Of a DNA stretch of 64,000 bases, positions 51,801 through 64,000 are shown piece after piece. The notes below the pieces were generated by a model. That model was not told the DNA's origin and made no database searches. It saw only the letters and a list, made by a program, of their open reading frames with translations. The DNA comes from Paramecium tetraurelia (taxonomy: Eukaryota; Ciliophora; Oligohymenophorea; Peniculida; Parameciidae), in assembly GCF_000165425.1 (NCBI RefSeq), contig NW_001799422.1:391828-455827 (forward strand). The letters are read 5' to 3'. The stretch's first letter is position 1. Each line of letters starts with the position of its first letter. The position numbers and the translations under genes were made by a program.

Positions 51801-54800
51801 ATATCCATCACATCATATTTTGTCTTAGGTTTTTTCATCCGATCCTCTAAATTTTAATTAAAAATCTCTGCATATCTCATTGTTTCTATTGTATTAAGAA
51901 CTGTTCGAAATTAAATTTAATTTGATAATTCTGTCTCGAAAATTGCATAAATTTTAAATTTTTCATCGAAATCTTATCGAAAAGGTGAATTATTATTAAT
52001 ATTCTCAAGAAACGAGGATACATATTTTTGCTCATTATCTGTAGTTAATTTGTACTCATTGAATGAAGAGGAAATATATTCATATTATTTGGCAGAATAC
52101 TCTCTTAATATTTCTCTTTGTTGTTATTCCGATTCAGTTTTTATACCTCCCCATAATCTTTCAAATTCAGTATTAATTTAATTAAGATTGTCCTTTAGTT
52201 TAGTTAGCTATTCTGGATCCTTACTAACTTAAAGAATAAAGTTGTCAAGCGACTTGAATCCTTTGTTATTTTGATACTCTCTTTCGATATCTTTTATCTA
52301 TTCAAATACTATAACTTCCGAATCTTTTAAGGAGCTATTAATATGCTGGCTTAATCGCTTTTGATATTTAAGATAAATCTTTTTCTAAATTTGTTTATCC
52401 TATTTAAATTAAAGCAATTTTTCATTAAGATCTTTTTCAATATTGAAAAACGTTATTCGAAGCTCCTCATTTTTTTCAGCTTAAATTTGATTAAATAAAT
52501 TCAAATTTTACACAGGACTGCTGAGCACTTTATCTATAATTTCCATTCCAATTTGATTTTTAAAGCTAAATTTGTCATCATCATAAATTTCATCAAGTTT
52601 ATTTTTCATTAATTAATCATGCTTATATGAAATTAATTCAGCAAATTCCAATAAATCAGGTAAATTACAAATAGTTTACCAATTAGTATTTATATTTTAT
52701 ATGAATAAGCTTAAACTTTACATTTTAGATGTTTCAGTTTAAGATTCAAACTTTTGAATAAAACTTTTAATCATCCTTATCCCATAAAGATAAGCTTCTT
52801 CTGAATAAGATTCATTAATTATTAATTATCTCCAATCTTTATTGATACCTAAGCTTTGATTGTTTCTCCATAATTTTTCAATGCATGCAAATCCCAATAT
52901 TTAAATATTGTCTTTTGAAATATTCAAAAATTCATTAGAATCTATTGTTTAATTTTTTCCATCTAACTTATGATTGTGTTCTAAATTTAAGCTATTAGCA
53001 ATTCCCTATATCTATTCTAAAAATGGAGCAAAGTTGTTAGCATCATTATTTTAATTAAAACACCAACTTAATTATTTAATAGAAGAGAGATTAGTTTTCA
53101 TGGACACTAAAGTAAATATGCACATTTCAACTAGATTTTTAAATTGTTGATGTATATCTCCCTTAACATTAATCAAAATTATGTCACTTATGGATAAGAT
53201 TAAAAGTGCAATTTTTTTATCAAATTCAGAATCATCCTTATTTGGACTCTATAATCCCTCTGTGTCAAGTATTAATATATAATCAAATAAATTATTAAAG
53301 TACTCCTTATAAGATATTTTCAATAAATTTAAATAAATACCCTTTGTACATCTGCCAACGCTTGTCCAAAAATGACAGCCAAATATTTTATTTAAAATAG
53401 TTGATTTACCGGAACTTTAAGGTCCTAAAACACTTAATACCAAAACCTTCTCTTTTCCTAAATTTGTGAATTTATTTTTAAGTTAATCCAAAAAATTTTC
53501 ATTTATTTTGAGAGAGTCACCATCTAGAAATTCAAAAGGTTCCCCTTTTTTAATCATTTCATATACTTTTTCTGCTGGATCGATTAATGTGTTTGCAATA
53601 CTTCTTTGTTTAATGGCAATCAGTTCTCTCCAAAATATTTCTATCCCAATGTTTCTGCACCCTATAAATTCTAAATTTTTTTTTAGTTCCTCTTTGAGTT
53701 TTTGCTTTTATTATTTAATTTCTTTACTTTTTTTATCAAAATATATTAGCTTTTCTGTGTCATTCTTAATTTCAGCCTTTTTAAGCTTTATTTGATCTCT
53801 CTCTTTTTTGAGCTTCATTAATTAATCATTTATTTATTAATTTTTTTCCTACAATTCATAAGTGTGTCTATCATTAAATTTTCTAACTTAATCAGTGAAT
53901 TATAAATAAAGAATATAGTATGACCTTTTTTTTAATATATTGCAAAACATCTTTAAAAGTCTTGATAACTCTGAGTTCTTAATTGATTCCTCTAAATTTG
54001 TTATTTATTGTGTTATTTTTTCATTTTCTATATTGTATTGAGATTTATCAACCATGCTTAAGTTTTAATTTGAATTATTTCTTTATTGCATAAGTTCGTT
54101 TTCTCTTACTCTTAATTTCTTTGATTAATATCCTATTGATCTGATTGGAAAGGCTTCTTTCTCATAAAACCCCAAAGGCATTTAAATTAATCTGTTTAGT
54201 TCACTTTCTAAATCTTTTAATATATCCCTATCATCTATGAATTAGGGAGAAATTTTTTTTTCTTCGGTATCAAAATTTTATATAATACTTAAAAAATCTT
54301 AATTAGAAACTAATGACTATTAATCCTTTTAAGCAATCTCATTAAAAATAAATGCTTAAGCATGTTAAATTTCAAGCTCTTTTTATTATTTATCCAAACC
54401 TCTTTAAGCTAAATCCATTATTTTATGAAGTTTTATTCCTTCTTTTTTAATTTGCTCTAAAAGTTTCTGATAATCATTATTAATTTTATTCTCTTCTAAA
54501 TCTCCTTTGTAATTTCTTATTATAAAACATACCTTATGATTATCGATTTATAGAGCATTCTTGATTTTTTGTAACTAGAAATAATTTTCTTTAAGTTCTT
54601 ATTCTGAATCAAATTATATAATCCACAATCGAAACAATGGCAAAATCTTAACCAAAATTTCAATAGGTATTTAGCCATGAGCATCAGCTACAGTAAAGTT
54701 TCTTGACCCATTAAATTATGTATCAAACATAATATCAATAGTATTATTGTTTATTTGGCAGGTATCCTAAGTCTCAAATTTTTCTTATTGATAAAATAAT

Positions 54801-57742
54801 TAATTGATTAATTCTGTTTTGCCAATTTAAGCTTATTTTAAGCTTAATGAAAAATTTATGATAGAAATGGAGGTTTCAAATACATAATAGAGCTTATCAT
54901 TAAATTTGAATAAATCTATTTCTGATTTAGCATTTAAAAAGGATGGATTTTGATAAATAAACGGAATAGGATACATATTTGAGTAGAATTTCAGCAACAT
55001 AACTTTAAGTTCATCATTAGAATTGCTATAAAACAATTAAAACAAGGTTTTCATATTACCGATAATTTGTAAATTGTCTTTTTTTTGGTTTTGGTATGTA
55101 GTTATCATTGACAACAACTTTTTTGATGATTCTCCTCTCTTAATAATATTAAAAAAAAATGGAATTAATGCTTTAAATTTTAATGTATCCTTCATATCAT
55201 CCATCCAATTTGAAACAATTTTCTTCTCTTATTGCGGAGTTGTTTCAGTTAATGAGATGTTGAAATCTTCAAGAGTAAAGCCGCCATCTAAAGGACATTA
55301 ATCAAAGATATTCTGTTGAAGATAATAAGCAGAGTATAAATAGATGCGTTTAAAGAAACCTACTTTACCCAGTTCTTCCTTATAAAACTGTGGATTCTCC
55401 TAAAATAATGAAAAACATTCTTCTTCCAATAATTTGCCAAGGTTTTTGGCGTTTAAAAATACTATTAAGTTATATTTGAAATTATGTTTATCTATCACTT
55501 ATTTTTGCCTAGCACTCCAAATATAGTCGAAATTATAATAAGTCTTATCAAGAAAATGATTTAAGTTAGACAATATAAATTTTGAGATCTATTCATCCTT
55601 TTTAGCCATAATTGTAAAAATAATTATTAATGTTCTTTTAAAAATACTAGGTGTAATTTATTGTTGAATATTTCTTGAGAATAAGAAATTTAATGACTAA
55701 GGTTTTAAACATATGAATAAGGCTCTGAAAGTTTCAATCTTCACATGATATTTTCCTGAGCATTGTGGGACTAATTTTTCAAGAATCTTAATATAAATGT
55801 ATTTTGTTTTGGCATCTGAAATTAAATATTAATTGACTGTTGCAACTAAAAGTATCTTAAATTTATTCTTTCCAAAAAGAATTTTCAGAGAATATAACTC
55901 TTTTTCGTTTAATGAGAACAACTCTTTGATTAATTCTATTGGTAATTATGATGTTTCTTCTAACTTTAATTCTTAATGATTTCCTTCTAGGTTTTAATTT
56001 TCTATAAAAAATTCATTTAGGCACAATACTGCCTTAACAAGCTTGAAAGATTAACTTATCTTATAGAGCTTGATGATGCTTGTTATAAATTTTTTGAATT
56101 TTGGATTCAACAATTCTAATAATAACACAATTTCTCCATATGATAAATTTTATTCTTGATTTATTAATTCCCTTATGTATATATCAATATCATTGCTATT
56201 CTGAAGTATAAATTGTAACTCTAAATCTTTTTTTTTTTTATTAAAAAATTCCCTTTAAGGATTTTAAAACAAAAGCCATATCAAAAATTGCTAATAGTGA
56301 GTTGAGCTTGTATCAAAATTTTAATTAAAAATCTCTTATGAACAATTTGTTGGCAAAACATCTTGCTTTTTCAGAGTGGTTTCATTATTTTAATTCATAT
56401 CAATTTATTCTATTCTTTAGCCATAATTACAATTTTCATTCTTTTGACCTAACTAGATTTTTAGCATTTTCAATTTAAATATCGGCATAAATTTTAAATT
56501 GTTTAATATGCAATATAAATCAGTTTATAAAATTTTTTCAATGTCCTTATCAAAGAATTAATCAATTAATTTGTATTTACCTTTTTGGAAATTTTCATAA
56601 ATAGTTATTTTCTCTTTATCTAGATATTCTTCTTATTAAAATGTAAATTAAATTGAATGATGGGTAAACAAACGGTAAATTTAATCTTAGCTATTGCCTT
56701 TGACTTTAGAAATAAAACTCTTTATGAATCTTTACTTAGATTCAATTTTAGCGAGCGAGTCTTTTTTTAGATTTTATTAAAATTCATTTAATTCATTAGA
56801 TTTGTTATAACAATATTACTGCCAAAAGTAGAAGATTAAGCTGAAGTATAAGCTTTCAAACCCATGATACTTCAGAATATTTTAATCCATTTTTTTCAGA
56901 TTTATTTTTTATTCCCATCTAACGTTCTCGCAATAATGTAACAGTGAAACTTACTTTTTAATATTTTCAATTGCTTTTTCCTTTGTTTGAGTTGTGCATA
57001 ACTTAATAAACATTTTTTAATCAAAGGATAGGGAGGATAATTCCATTGAAAAATCTTAATATTTTTTTCCTTCCAACTAAATAGCAGAAATGATTTTATT
57101 AATCATTTCAGAGTTTGCTGACGAAAATAAATTATTTTCATATTCTAAAAATTACAACACTTATTCTTCTAATAAAGCACCTATAATCATTTCTAATTTT
57201 TTTGTTTCGGATTCATTAAGATCATTATTCCCGTCTATAAACCCAAGCAAAATTTTAAATATGTTTAAATAAGGATATCCCCATTCTTTAATTTTTGTTA
57301 AACAGTTTAGATTCAATAAGTGGAATACTTTTTCTTTAAGTTTTTATAGAATTTCAAAATTTTCTATAATTATTGGGTTGATATTGTTTTAATCACAAAA
57401 TTCTTTTTATCTTAAGTGATTTATTAATTATTACCAGTCTGTATTATGTAGTGTTAGCTATTAATAAATCTTTTTATAATCTATATCCTCTTGGATTTCA
57501 GTTGAAAGATCTTCGGCATTTAAAAATTACAATTGAAGTTTCTTTACATATATTTAGGTTTATTAATTAGTTTAAATGTAAACGAGGGCGGACTTTTAGT
57601 CCTCCTCATTCAATTTTACAAATATTTCTTTAAACATCTCTAAAATCTCAGTTTCATCGGTCCAAATACCGTCGTTTATTTGTTCGCATAAATCTAAAAT
57701 TTGCTCTTGAATTTCTTTATCATTAAATTTGAGTGAATTCAT
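48874..57742 (-). CDS. giant VLIG/GVIN-type GTPase with zinc-binding and vWA domains
   Basis: About 2,900 residues on one TGA-free path from MNSLKFNDKEIQEQIL at 57742 to the TGA at 48874. The N-terminal 1,000 residues are helical. A degenerate nucleotide-binding segment lies near 54600-54840 (QAQIGKTELINQLF, then GSRNFTVADAHGQIP). The main G domain is at about 53050-53550: FEFLDGDSLKINENFL, G1 VLGPQSSGKSTILNKIFG, G2 GRCTKG, G3 LILDTEGLQSPN and INVKGDIHQQFKNLVEMC, the pattern of very large inducible GTPases. A long coiled coil follows. Near 49820-49880 is a Cys/His module (CPMCKRKCDQ...HKHKCSNGH). The C-terminus is a vWA domain with full MIDAS: DDSWSMN, GGLTSFENAF and FYTDGAG. An ATG at 55609 (MAKKDEQISKF) is an alternative start if the first 680 residues belong to another gene. 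Confidence 0.8.
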
Positions 57743-58167
57743 AAGAAAATTAATAATATTGTTAAGAAAGATTTATTTTTATATTCTATTATAATTCTAT
57801 TACAATCCCAAGTATTAATAGAATTGAAGAAAGTCTTATTCTTGCATATATTTGAGGCATTTTAAAAATAAACCCAATTAATTCAATTGTAAAATTATGC
57901 TATGATTAATTGTTACGAAATATACATGTTCTTCTTTTATATTTCAAGTTCCTCTACATCAATCAATAGGGAAACAAAGAGGTAACGAAATAAAAATACG
58001 GTAAAAAAAATTAATTGAAATGAGGATCTTTAACAATAGTTCTTTACTTTTTTTCGTATCTAATTTAATATTGAGATATCGTTGATTATTCTTATCTTAA
58101 CACTTCAAACCATCTATTATAAAAAAATGAAAATTTGTTATTTAAAAACCTAATAGTATTGCACTAT
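57743..58167. other. AT-rich spacer
   Basis: 425 bp between divergent genes; must hold the giant GTPase promoter. Apart from AT-richness and a short A-run at 58001-58010 I see no feature. Confidence 0.55.
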
Positions 58168-59036
58168 ATGAATAATTTTAGCATCAGTTCACTACATTTA
58201 GATCATCCCATCTACTCTAAATTATATGAAAAGATAAAGTTTCAAATTCGCCAGTTGATAAACAAGTTCCAAAATAAATTGCAGATTCTCTTTGAATAAT
58301 TGATTAAAAGATAATAAAATTTGTTGAAAGATCTCAATAAAAATATGGTTGATGAAAATAAATTATCTCCGAATTTGATTTAATGTGCCCATTCTGAAAA
58401 ATCTGAATCATTTATAATAAATATAAAAAGATAATTGTATTCATTTCTAATATATAATTCATCTATAACCTAATTAAAATGTAATAAAAAAAATGGATCA
58501 CATTGTTACATTTACAAATGAAAATTCTAAATGTCTTAGAAATAAGTAAAATAATTGTAAGAAAGAAATAAACCATAGACAGAGCAATAATATTGGTTAA
58601 TTTCATTGACAAAAATGTTTAGAATTCTGATTTTCTTATAGAGTCTTAAATTAGGATAGTTGAAATTCAAAGAAAAACAGATTAAAATAGTCCCATCATC
58701 CTCAATTTAATAAAGATATTTAATAACTTAAATTAGGTTAGGACAAAGGAGAGCTTAGGAACATAAAATGATTTGAATTTCTTAGAATATCATACGGAAA
58801 CAATGTCGAACTCATCATAACAAATTCCATCCATATTACAATCACTTCATTAATATATTCATTTTTTCATATATAATTTTTTGAATAACAATATTAGTAG
58901 AAATTAAAGAACAATAAAAGGATAGTTAATAATAAAATATTCTCAAAATTAAGTTAATTAACAATAATAATAATAATCTCAAAAATCTAATCTAAAAATA
59001 TATTACTAATAACATCCAAAAATTTAATCATAATGA
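58168..59036 (+). CDS. hypothetical protein with an apparent one-base frameshift
   Basis: The frame from ATG 58168 (MNNFSISSLHLDHPIYSKLY) runs to TGA at about 58518. A second frame then continues protein-like from 58493 (DHIVTFTNENSKCLRNKQ). Removing one A from the 8-A run at 58486-58493 joins the two. A 22-nt intron at about 58557-58578 leads on to IILVNFIDKNVQNSDFLI and LIESQIRIVEIQRKTD. With both corrections the length is divisible by three (281 residues). The tail after about 58860 is Gln/Asn/Ile-rich and may be 3' spacer read through. The N-terminal half is helical (FQIRQLINKFQNKLQILFEQ). No family recognised. It may be an intact gene with an assembly error or a young pseudogene. Confidence 0.45.
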
Positions 59037-59598
59037 TAATCATTCAAAAACCCTAATCTTAAAAATTAATAACCTAGAATTCACACTTAATTTCTTTATC
59101 AACTTTTATATTATTATTATCATAATATTTAATATCTAGTCTCATAATTAATACTATTCTAAAATATCTCTAAACCTCTAGCTTAATTATAAATTTGCAC
59201 TATATATAATTTTAATCAAGGTAATAAGTAGTTTCATTCAAATCATAAGACAATAATTTATCGAATTATACATTGATTCTGCTCTAAATATAGAAGTTGA
59301 TTTTTAAATACGGTTTCCATTTGAATCATAATGTAATTATATCTAATCTAACTTAAAATTCTTCTCATTTCTTTAATTATTGCATTAATTAAAATTAAAT
59401 CATATTTAATTAACGTAATTGTGATTTAAAGAATTCTTCTCTAACTTTTGTATTTCACACCGAAGTTCCATTTTTATATCGAAGTTTAATTTAGCATAAA
59501 AATATTTCTTATCTATTTTTCTTGTAATTCTTTTTGTTGTTATAAGTTATTTTTAGATTTTACTTTCAAGATTTTTAGAAATATATTTAACATTATTA
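59037..59598. other. AT-rich spacer
   Basis: About 560 bp of AT-rich sequence upstream of the Cys-rich surface protein gene, containing its promoter. No gene or recognisable motif. Confidence 0.55.
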
Positions 59599-62500
59599 AT
59601 GTTCATACTAATCTGTGCTATTTTTTTAATCCTTTAATAGATTAATTGCACATGGGTGAGAATAAGTTCATATGTAACAGCAATCAAGCAATTTAGTAAC
59701 ACAGATACTGATGGGTTCATAAGTCAATTTGGAAATCCAAATATACCTGCTAATTATATGACTTGTTCAGCAGAAGGGAGCTATATAACTTTAAATGCTT
59801 AATCATAATCAGCAACATATATGAACAGTTTCTCTGCAAATTCTTATTCAATGTATTTAATCACATACGACCTCATATTTTTTAACTTGTGGAATAATTT
59901 GGATTTTGTATTGTACAGCATTGGCTCCAATTAGAAATAAATAACTTATAATGAGATCGAATAAGTAAGTGTTTCTAAAGGATTTTGCAATAATTAAGTT
60001 GCAATCATTTAATCTATCAATACTACAATAAATTCTACTACTATTTCTGGTTACCACAAATTTCAGATCAACTCTCTAAGTGCAAGTGTCTCAATAAAAA
60101 ATTTAGTAGTATCTGCCCTATAATGTCATGGAACTTGTAGAATATGTTTCGGAAGCAAATTTAACTAGTGTACTAATTGTTTTCTTTATGGTACTCTTAC
60201 ACCTGAGAATACATGTACATACTCCTGCCCAAGCACAGCTATGTATTATGTTAAAAATTAGGGTTGCAAGCCTACATGCCAAATTAGTTAATAAAAGTAT
60301 GTGAAAGGAGTTTGTGAACCATATCCAAGTATTGATTATTATAACTTAGTTACCAACTTTGTTGGTCTTTATATTTAATAATATAAATCTACAGAACAAT
60401 TTAGATGGCAAATTATTTATGATTTTCAGTAATTAAATACAGCATTACCAGAAAACAGACAATATGATGGTTATTTTATTTATGGATTGTTTAAAAATAA
60501 CCAAGGTCTATATAGAGTTCTAACATTGCCAACAAATCCAGGATCATTTATGATAGCGTTTACTCTTGAACTAGTGCTGTTTAATAAAATGCCACCTTTA
60601 AGTAGTATTCAATTTTTAATAAATGATATTTACTATGGATAGCTATATACCGATGATTAAGGTATTTTGAAAGCGGACAAATTGTTAAGATATTATAACG
60701 AAACCAGATAAAATACTGTGTTTAATGGTATTTCTTATACTGATAATCTGTATAATATTTTATATTTCTATGCCAATATAACAAATACTGTAATTATAAA
60801 AATCATAGGGAACTATTCGTAAATTTATTTAATATTTTAGAGATGCAAATGCTGGTTGGGGATTAAGAAGTTTTTATGTTTATTCTGGTTATTGTCCAAC
60901 CAATTGCTAGAGATGTGATGAAAAATTTAATTGCGCTTAGTGTTAGGGTGGATATTTGAAATCGAAATGGGGGACATGTAGTTTATGTTTAGGTTCTTAT
61001 TAATAAAAAATTAATACCACTCATTGTTAGGAAGACGATGATCAAACAAATTGTAAAGATCATCATTATAACTTAGATTCTAAATACATTATTAAAGAAT
61101 TCATAGGTCTAGAATTAGATCTAGAAGCATACCCATAATATACCCTAATAAGTGTTGTTGGCCAAAACTTTCTTAAGGGATCAGGAATTTATTATTCAAT
61201 TTGGAAATCCTAATATAGAATATTTGGAGGACCTTTTATTTGGGCATAGGCAAAGTTTTAAAGAGTTTTTGCAATAGAAGATCCTCATCATGCTATAACT
61301 ATTTCTTTTATTGTGATTTTCGGCCCTAACTTCCCTGAGGATGGGTCATTTACTTTTGGTTTAGATGGAATTCCTCAAACAGAATTGACATCAAGTAGTT
61401 TAGCGGAAATACCGATTCAACATAAATAATTGCATAATTTCAATAGCATAACAATAGAGTTTGAATGCAAAGGCATAAACAATGAGCCTATTTATGGTTA
61501 TTGTGGATTCTATTAACTTTATGTTACAGTTCATTAATGTAAACCTAATTGCAATTCTTGTTCAAATGATTCAGATTGCTCAGATCCAAATTATATAGAA
61601 TAAATAATTCTATGCTCAGATGACCAATACTTTGATTAATATCAGTAAAAATGTTAAAGTTGTCCTACTACTTGTAACACATGCACTTCTTTTTAAAATT
61701 GTTTAACTTGTGTTGCAACTTTCTCGAATCCAACCTAAGGCTGCATTTGTGCTTCTAATCAATATCTGGAATCTAACATATGTAATAATTGTCCTTAGAA
61801 TTGTAATCAATGCATTAGTTCTTTAAAATGCACAGAATGTGTTCCAAGCTTGTTTAGAATATTAGTGGATAATTAATGCGTTTGCTAGGATAGTTATTTT
61901 GAAGAAAATTAAGGATAAGTATGCCAAAAATGTATCTAGAATTGTCTAAAATGTTCATATTTAAATCAATGTGAGATTTGTTTAGTTGGGTATTAGTTAA
62001 GTAATATTGGAACCTGTGACTAAAATCCGAATACTTATTTTATGGCAACACTTTAAAAATACTTGGATTGTCCAGTTTCATCAACATGCAATCCTTGCTA
62101 AGGAATAAATTTGTCATGTGATTGTGGTGATATGATCATTACAGGGGATGAATTTTGTGATGATGGGAACTCAATTCAATATGATGGATGTTTTGAATGC
62201 AAATTCTAGTGTTAACCTTAATGCACTAAATGTATTGATGGAATCTGTTATGAATGTGCTACATTGGGTTGGTATTTAGATGTTTCTTAGTCAACTTATT
62301 AATGCAAGGAAGTTTGTTGGGATGGATTAGTAGTTGGAAACGAAAAATGTGATGATGCTATATCTACAACCAATTGCAAAGATTGTAAATACTACTGTAG
62401 AACTGATTGCGTAGATTGCGATTATTAGAATGGTAAATGCATTGGATGTAGAGAAGGTCTGATTCCTGAAAATAATTATTGCAGAAATATTTGTGGAGAC

Positions 62501-64000
62501 GGCATTGTTGTATCTGCTATTGATATTTCTTTTAATGAAGAGTGTGATGATGGTAATCTATTTGATTATGACGGATGCAGTAAAATATGCTAATTACAAT
62601 GCTAGAATATATCAATTTGTGATGATTGTCAAAACAACAAATGTTTCCATTGTATTAATAAATATAAACTGAATATTAATTTGCATAGGTGCGAATGCGA
62701 TCAATTTTGCCAATAATGCGATTTAATTAATGGACAAGGATGTGTATTATGTAAACCTGGATTTATTTTAATTGATCGTGAATGTGTAGCAATTTGCGGG
62801 GACTCATTAGTAACACCTGTTGAATAATGCGATGATGGAAATCTCATTTTTGGAGATGGATGCCATTAATGCTACTTTAGTTGTGAAAATCAATGCTTAA
62901 CATGTACAATGGGGTATTGTCTTGTATGTGCTATTGGCTATCAAAACATTGAAGGGAGATGTTAAGAACTATATATTTAAACATCTTCTGTTGTTTAACC
63001 GAAAAATGATATTTATTCAAATGCCCTTTTACAATCATTTTATTAAGACTATTAGTACAATAATTATCTTAACCAAATAAGTTTAGAGGCTTTGGATAAT
63101 AAATCTCTTTAGTAAATACAACAAGATGAAATTGTGTATTTTACTTTTTTATTTGTAAATCTTATATAATCTTCAAATTAATAAATCTTTTTTGATGCTG
63201 ATCTATCAATAATTAATTATTAACGAAATTAAGAAAGTATAATGTATAGCAATTGTTTCATGTTAGATAATAAATGTATGAATCACTGTCTTGAATTTAC
63301 TAAATAGGAGGGCTTAATATTAAAACCATTAGAAATTTGCTAATATGAAAAACTCATAACTATTGAGTATTTGGATGATAGTTTTTAAGTATGCAACGGA
63401 AATGGTTTCGAATGTTTATAGAAATGCCCAATTTATTGTTAAATTTGCTCTCAAGATGCATGCCTTTCTTGTAATGCTGGTTATAATTTGGATATAATTG
63501 GCAACTCTTGTACACCTGTTTGCGGAGATAACCTTATTACTGTTGAAGAATTATGTGATGATGGGAATAATCTTATTTATGATGGTTGCAGCTTATGCTA
63601 ATTTTAATGTTAAGATGAATGTCTTGATTGTTAATATGGTAAATGTAAATAATGTTAAGATACTGTATTTTATGATGTAATAAAGAGTAGATGCTTTGAT
63701 CGGAAAAGTTGTAATGAAAAAGATGGATTATATTATGATGATAAAAATAATTAATGTTTTACTAAATGTGGAGATTCTATCAAAGCAGGAACTGAATAGT
63801 GTGATGATGGAAATGAAATACAATATGATGGTTGCTTTTAATGTTTGGTTTCTTGTGATAAATTCTGCGCTGTGTGTCAATTAAAAGGCTGTGAATAATG
63901 TTAAACTGGATACAAGAAAATTGATTAAGAATGCATTCTTGATTGCGGAGATGGTTTAATTATAGGTAATGAAGAGTGTGATGATGGTAATTCTCTAAAG
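59599..64000 (+). CDS. giant secreted Cys-rich repeat protein (partial, 5' part)
   Basis: 1,460 codons with one 22-nt intron at 60819-60840; the frame runs off the window. A signal peptide is clear (MFILICAIFLILQQINCTW). The N-terminal 500 residues hold two or three beta-rich domains (GYFIYGLFKNNQGLYRVL, GYCGFYQLYVTVHQ) alternating with furin/GF-receptor-like Cys modules (CRICFGSKFNQCTNC, CPTTCNTCTSFQNCLTC). From about 62130 a repeat of about 65-75 residues recurs with the core CGDx...ECDDGN...YDGC...C...C..C, that is the Myxococcus Cys-rich repeat type (CGDG..ECDDGN). At least six copies occur before the window edge. It would lie outside the cell or in the secretory system; a membrane anchor may follow downstream. 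Surface or adhesion function is inferred. Confidence 0.88.

Noticed and set aside
53508-53795. Plus-strand hydrophobic open frame of 95 codons that looks like a membrane protein
   Set aside because: It is the reverse strand of a Lys/Glu-rich coiled coil in the giant GTPase; such antisense frames read as Phe/Leu/Ser.

Overview
The window reads as somatic (macronuclear) DNA of a ciliate, most likely Paramecium. TAA and TAG appear inside nearly every gene where glutamine fits, and TGA is the only stop that ends recognisable proteins. Introns are tiny (20-32 nt, GTA...TAG). Genes are packed with gaps of 10-100 bp, and the spacers are very AT-rich. For about a dozen genes the intron-corrected length divides exactly by three, which supports those models. 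Under the standard code most of these genes look like debris, so the calls below were read with TAA/TAG = Gln.

Layout. 1-7 kb: the end of a coiled-coil protein (+), a ubiquitin-specific protease (-), an unresolved possibly eroded stretch, a small MGC-start protein (-), a broken-looking ORF, and dihydropteridine reductase (+). 7-16.6 kb: two tandem minus-strand genes 22 bp apart, a 1,833-residue C2-type protein of unknown family and a P5B-type P-type ATPase. 16.6-19.2 kb: a doubtful gene and a ciliate hypothetical. 19.3-30.5 kb: an axonemal inner-arm dynein heavy chain (DNAH1-like), interrupted by a 150-N gap at its AAA4 P-loop. 30.6-42.4 kb: a dense run holding a VHS/GAT adaptor, OLA1, a calcium-dependent kinase, PP2C, a hypothetical, a ciliate membrane protein, a trichocyst matrix protein and two MORN-repeat proteins. 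43.3-48.2 kb: a SAXO-like axonemal protein, two hypotheticals and PP4 catalytic subunit. 48.9-57.7 kb: one giant minus-strand gene, a VLIG/GVIN-type large GTPase ending in a Cys/His zinc-binding module and a von Willebrand A domain. 58.2-59.0 kb: a hypothetical with an apparent one-base frameshift. 59.6-64 kb: the start of a giant secreted Cys-rich protein with CGDG...CDDGN...DGC repeats, cut by the window edge.

The genes do not form an operon. Several serve cilia and the cortex (dynein, SAXO-like protein, probably the MORN proteins), secretion (trichocyst matrix protein) or membrane traffic and signalling (VHS/GAT, C2 protein, CDPK, PP2C, PP4, P5B ATPase). The most unusual object is the giant GTPase-vWA protein. 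It has the core of vertebrate interferon-inducible very large GTPases but carries a metal-dependent adhesion-type domain at its C-terminus. All family assignments are from motif recognition; no database search was run.
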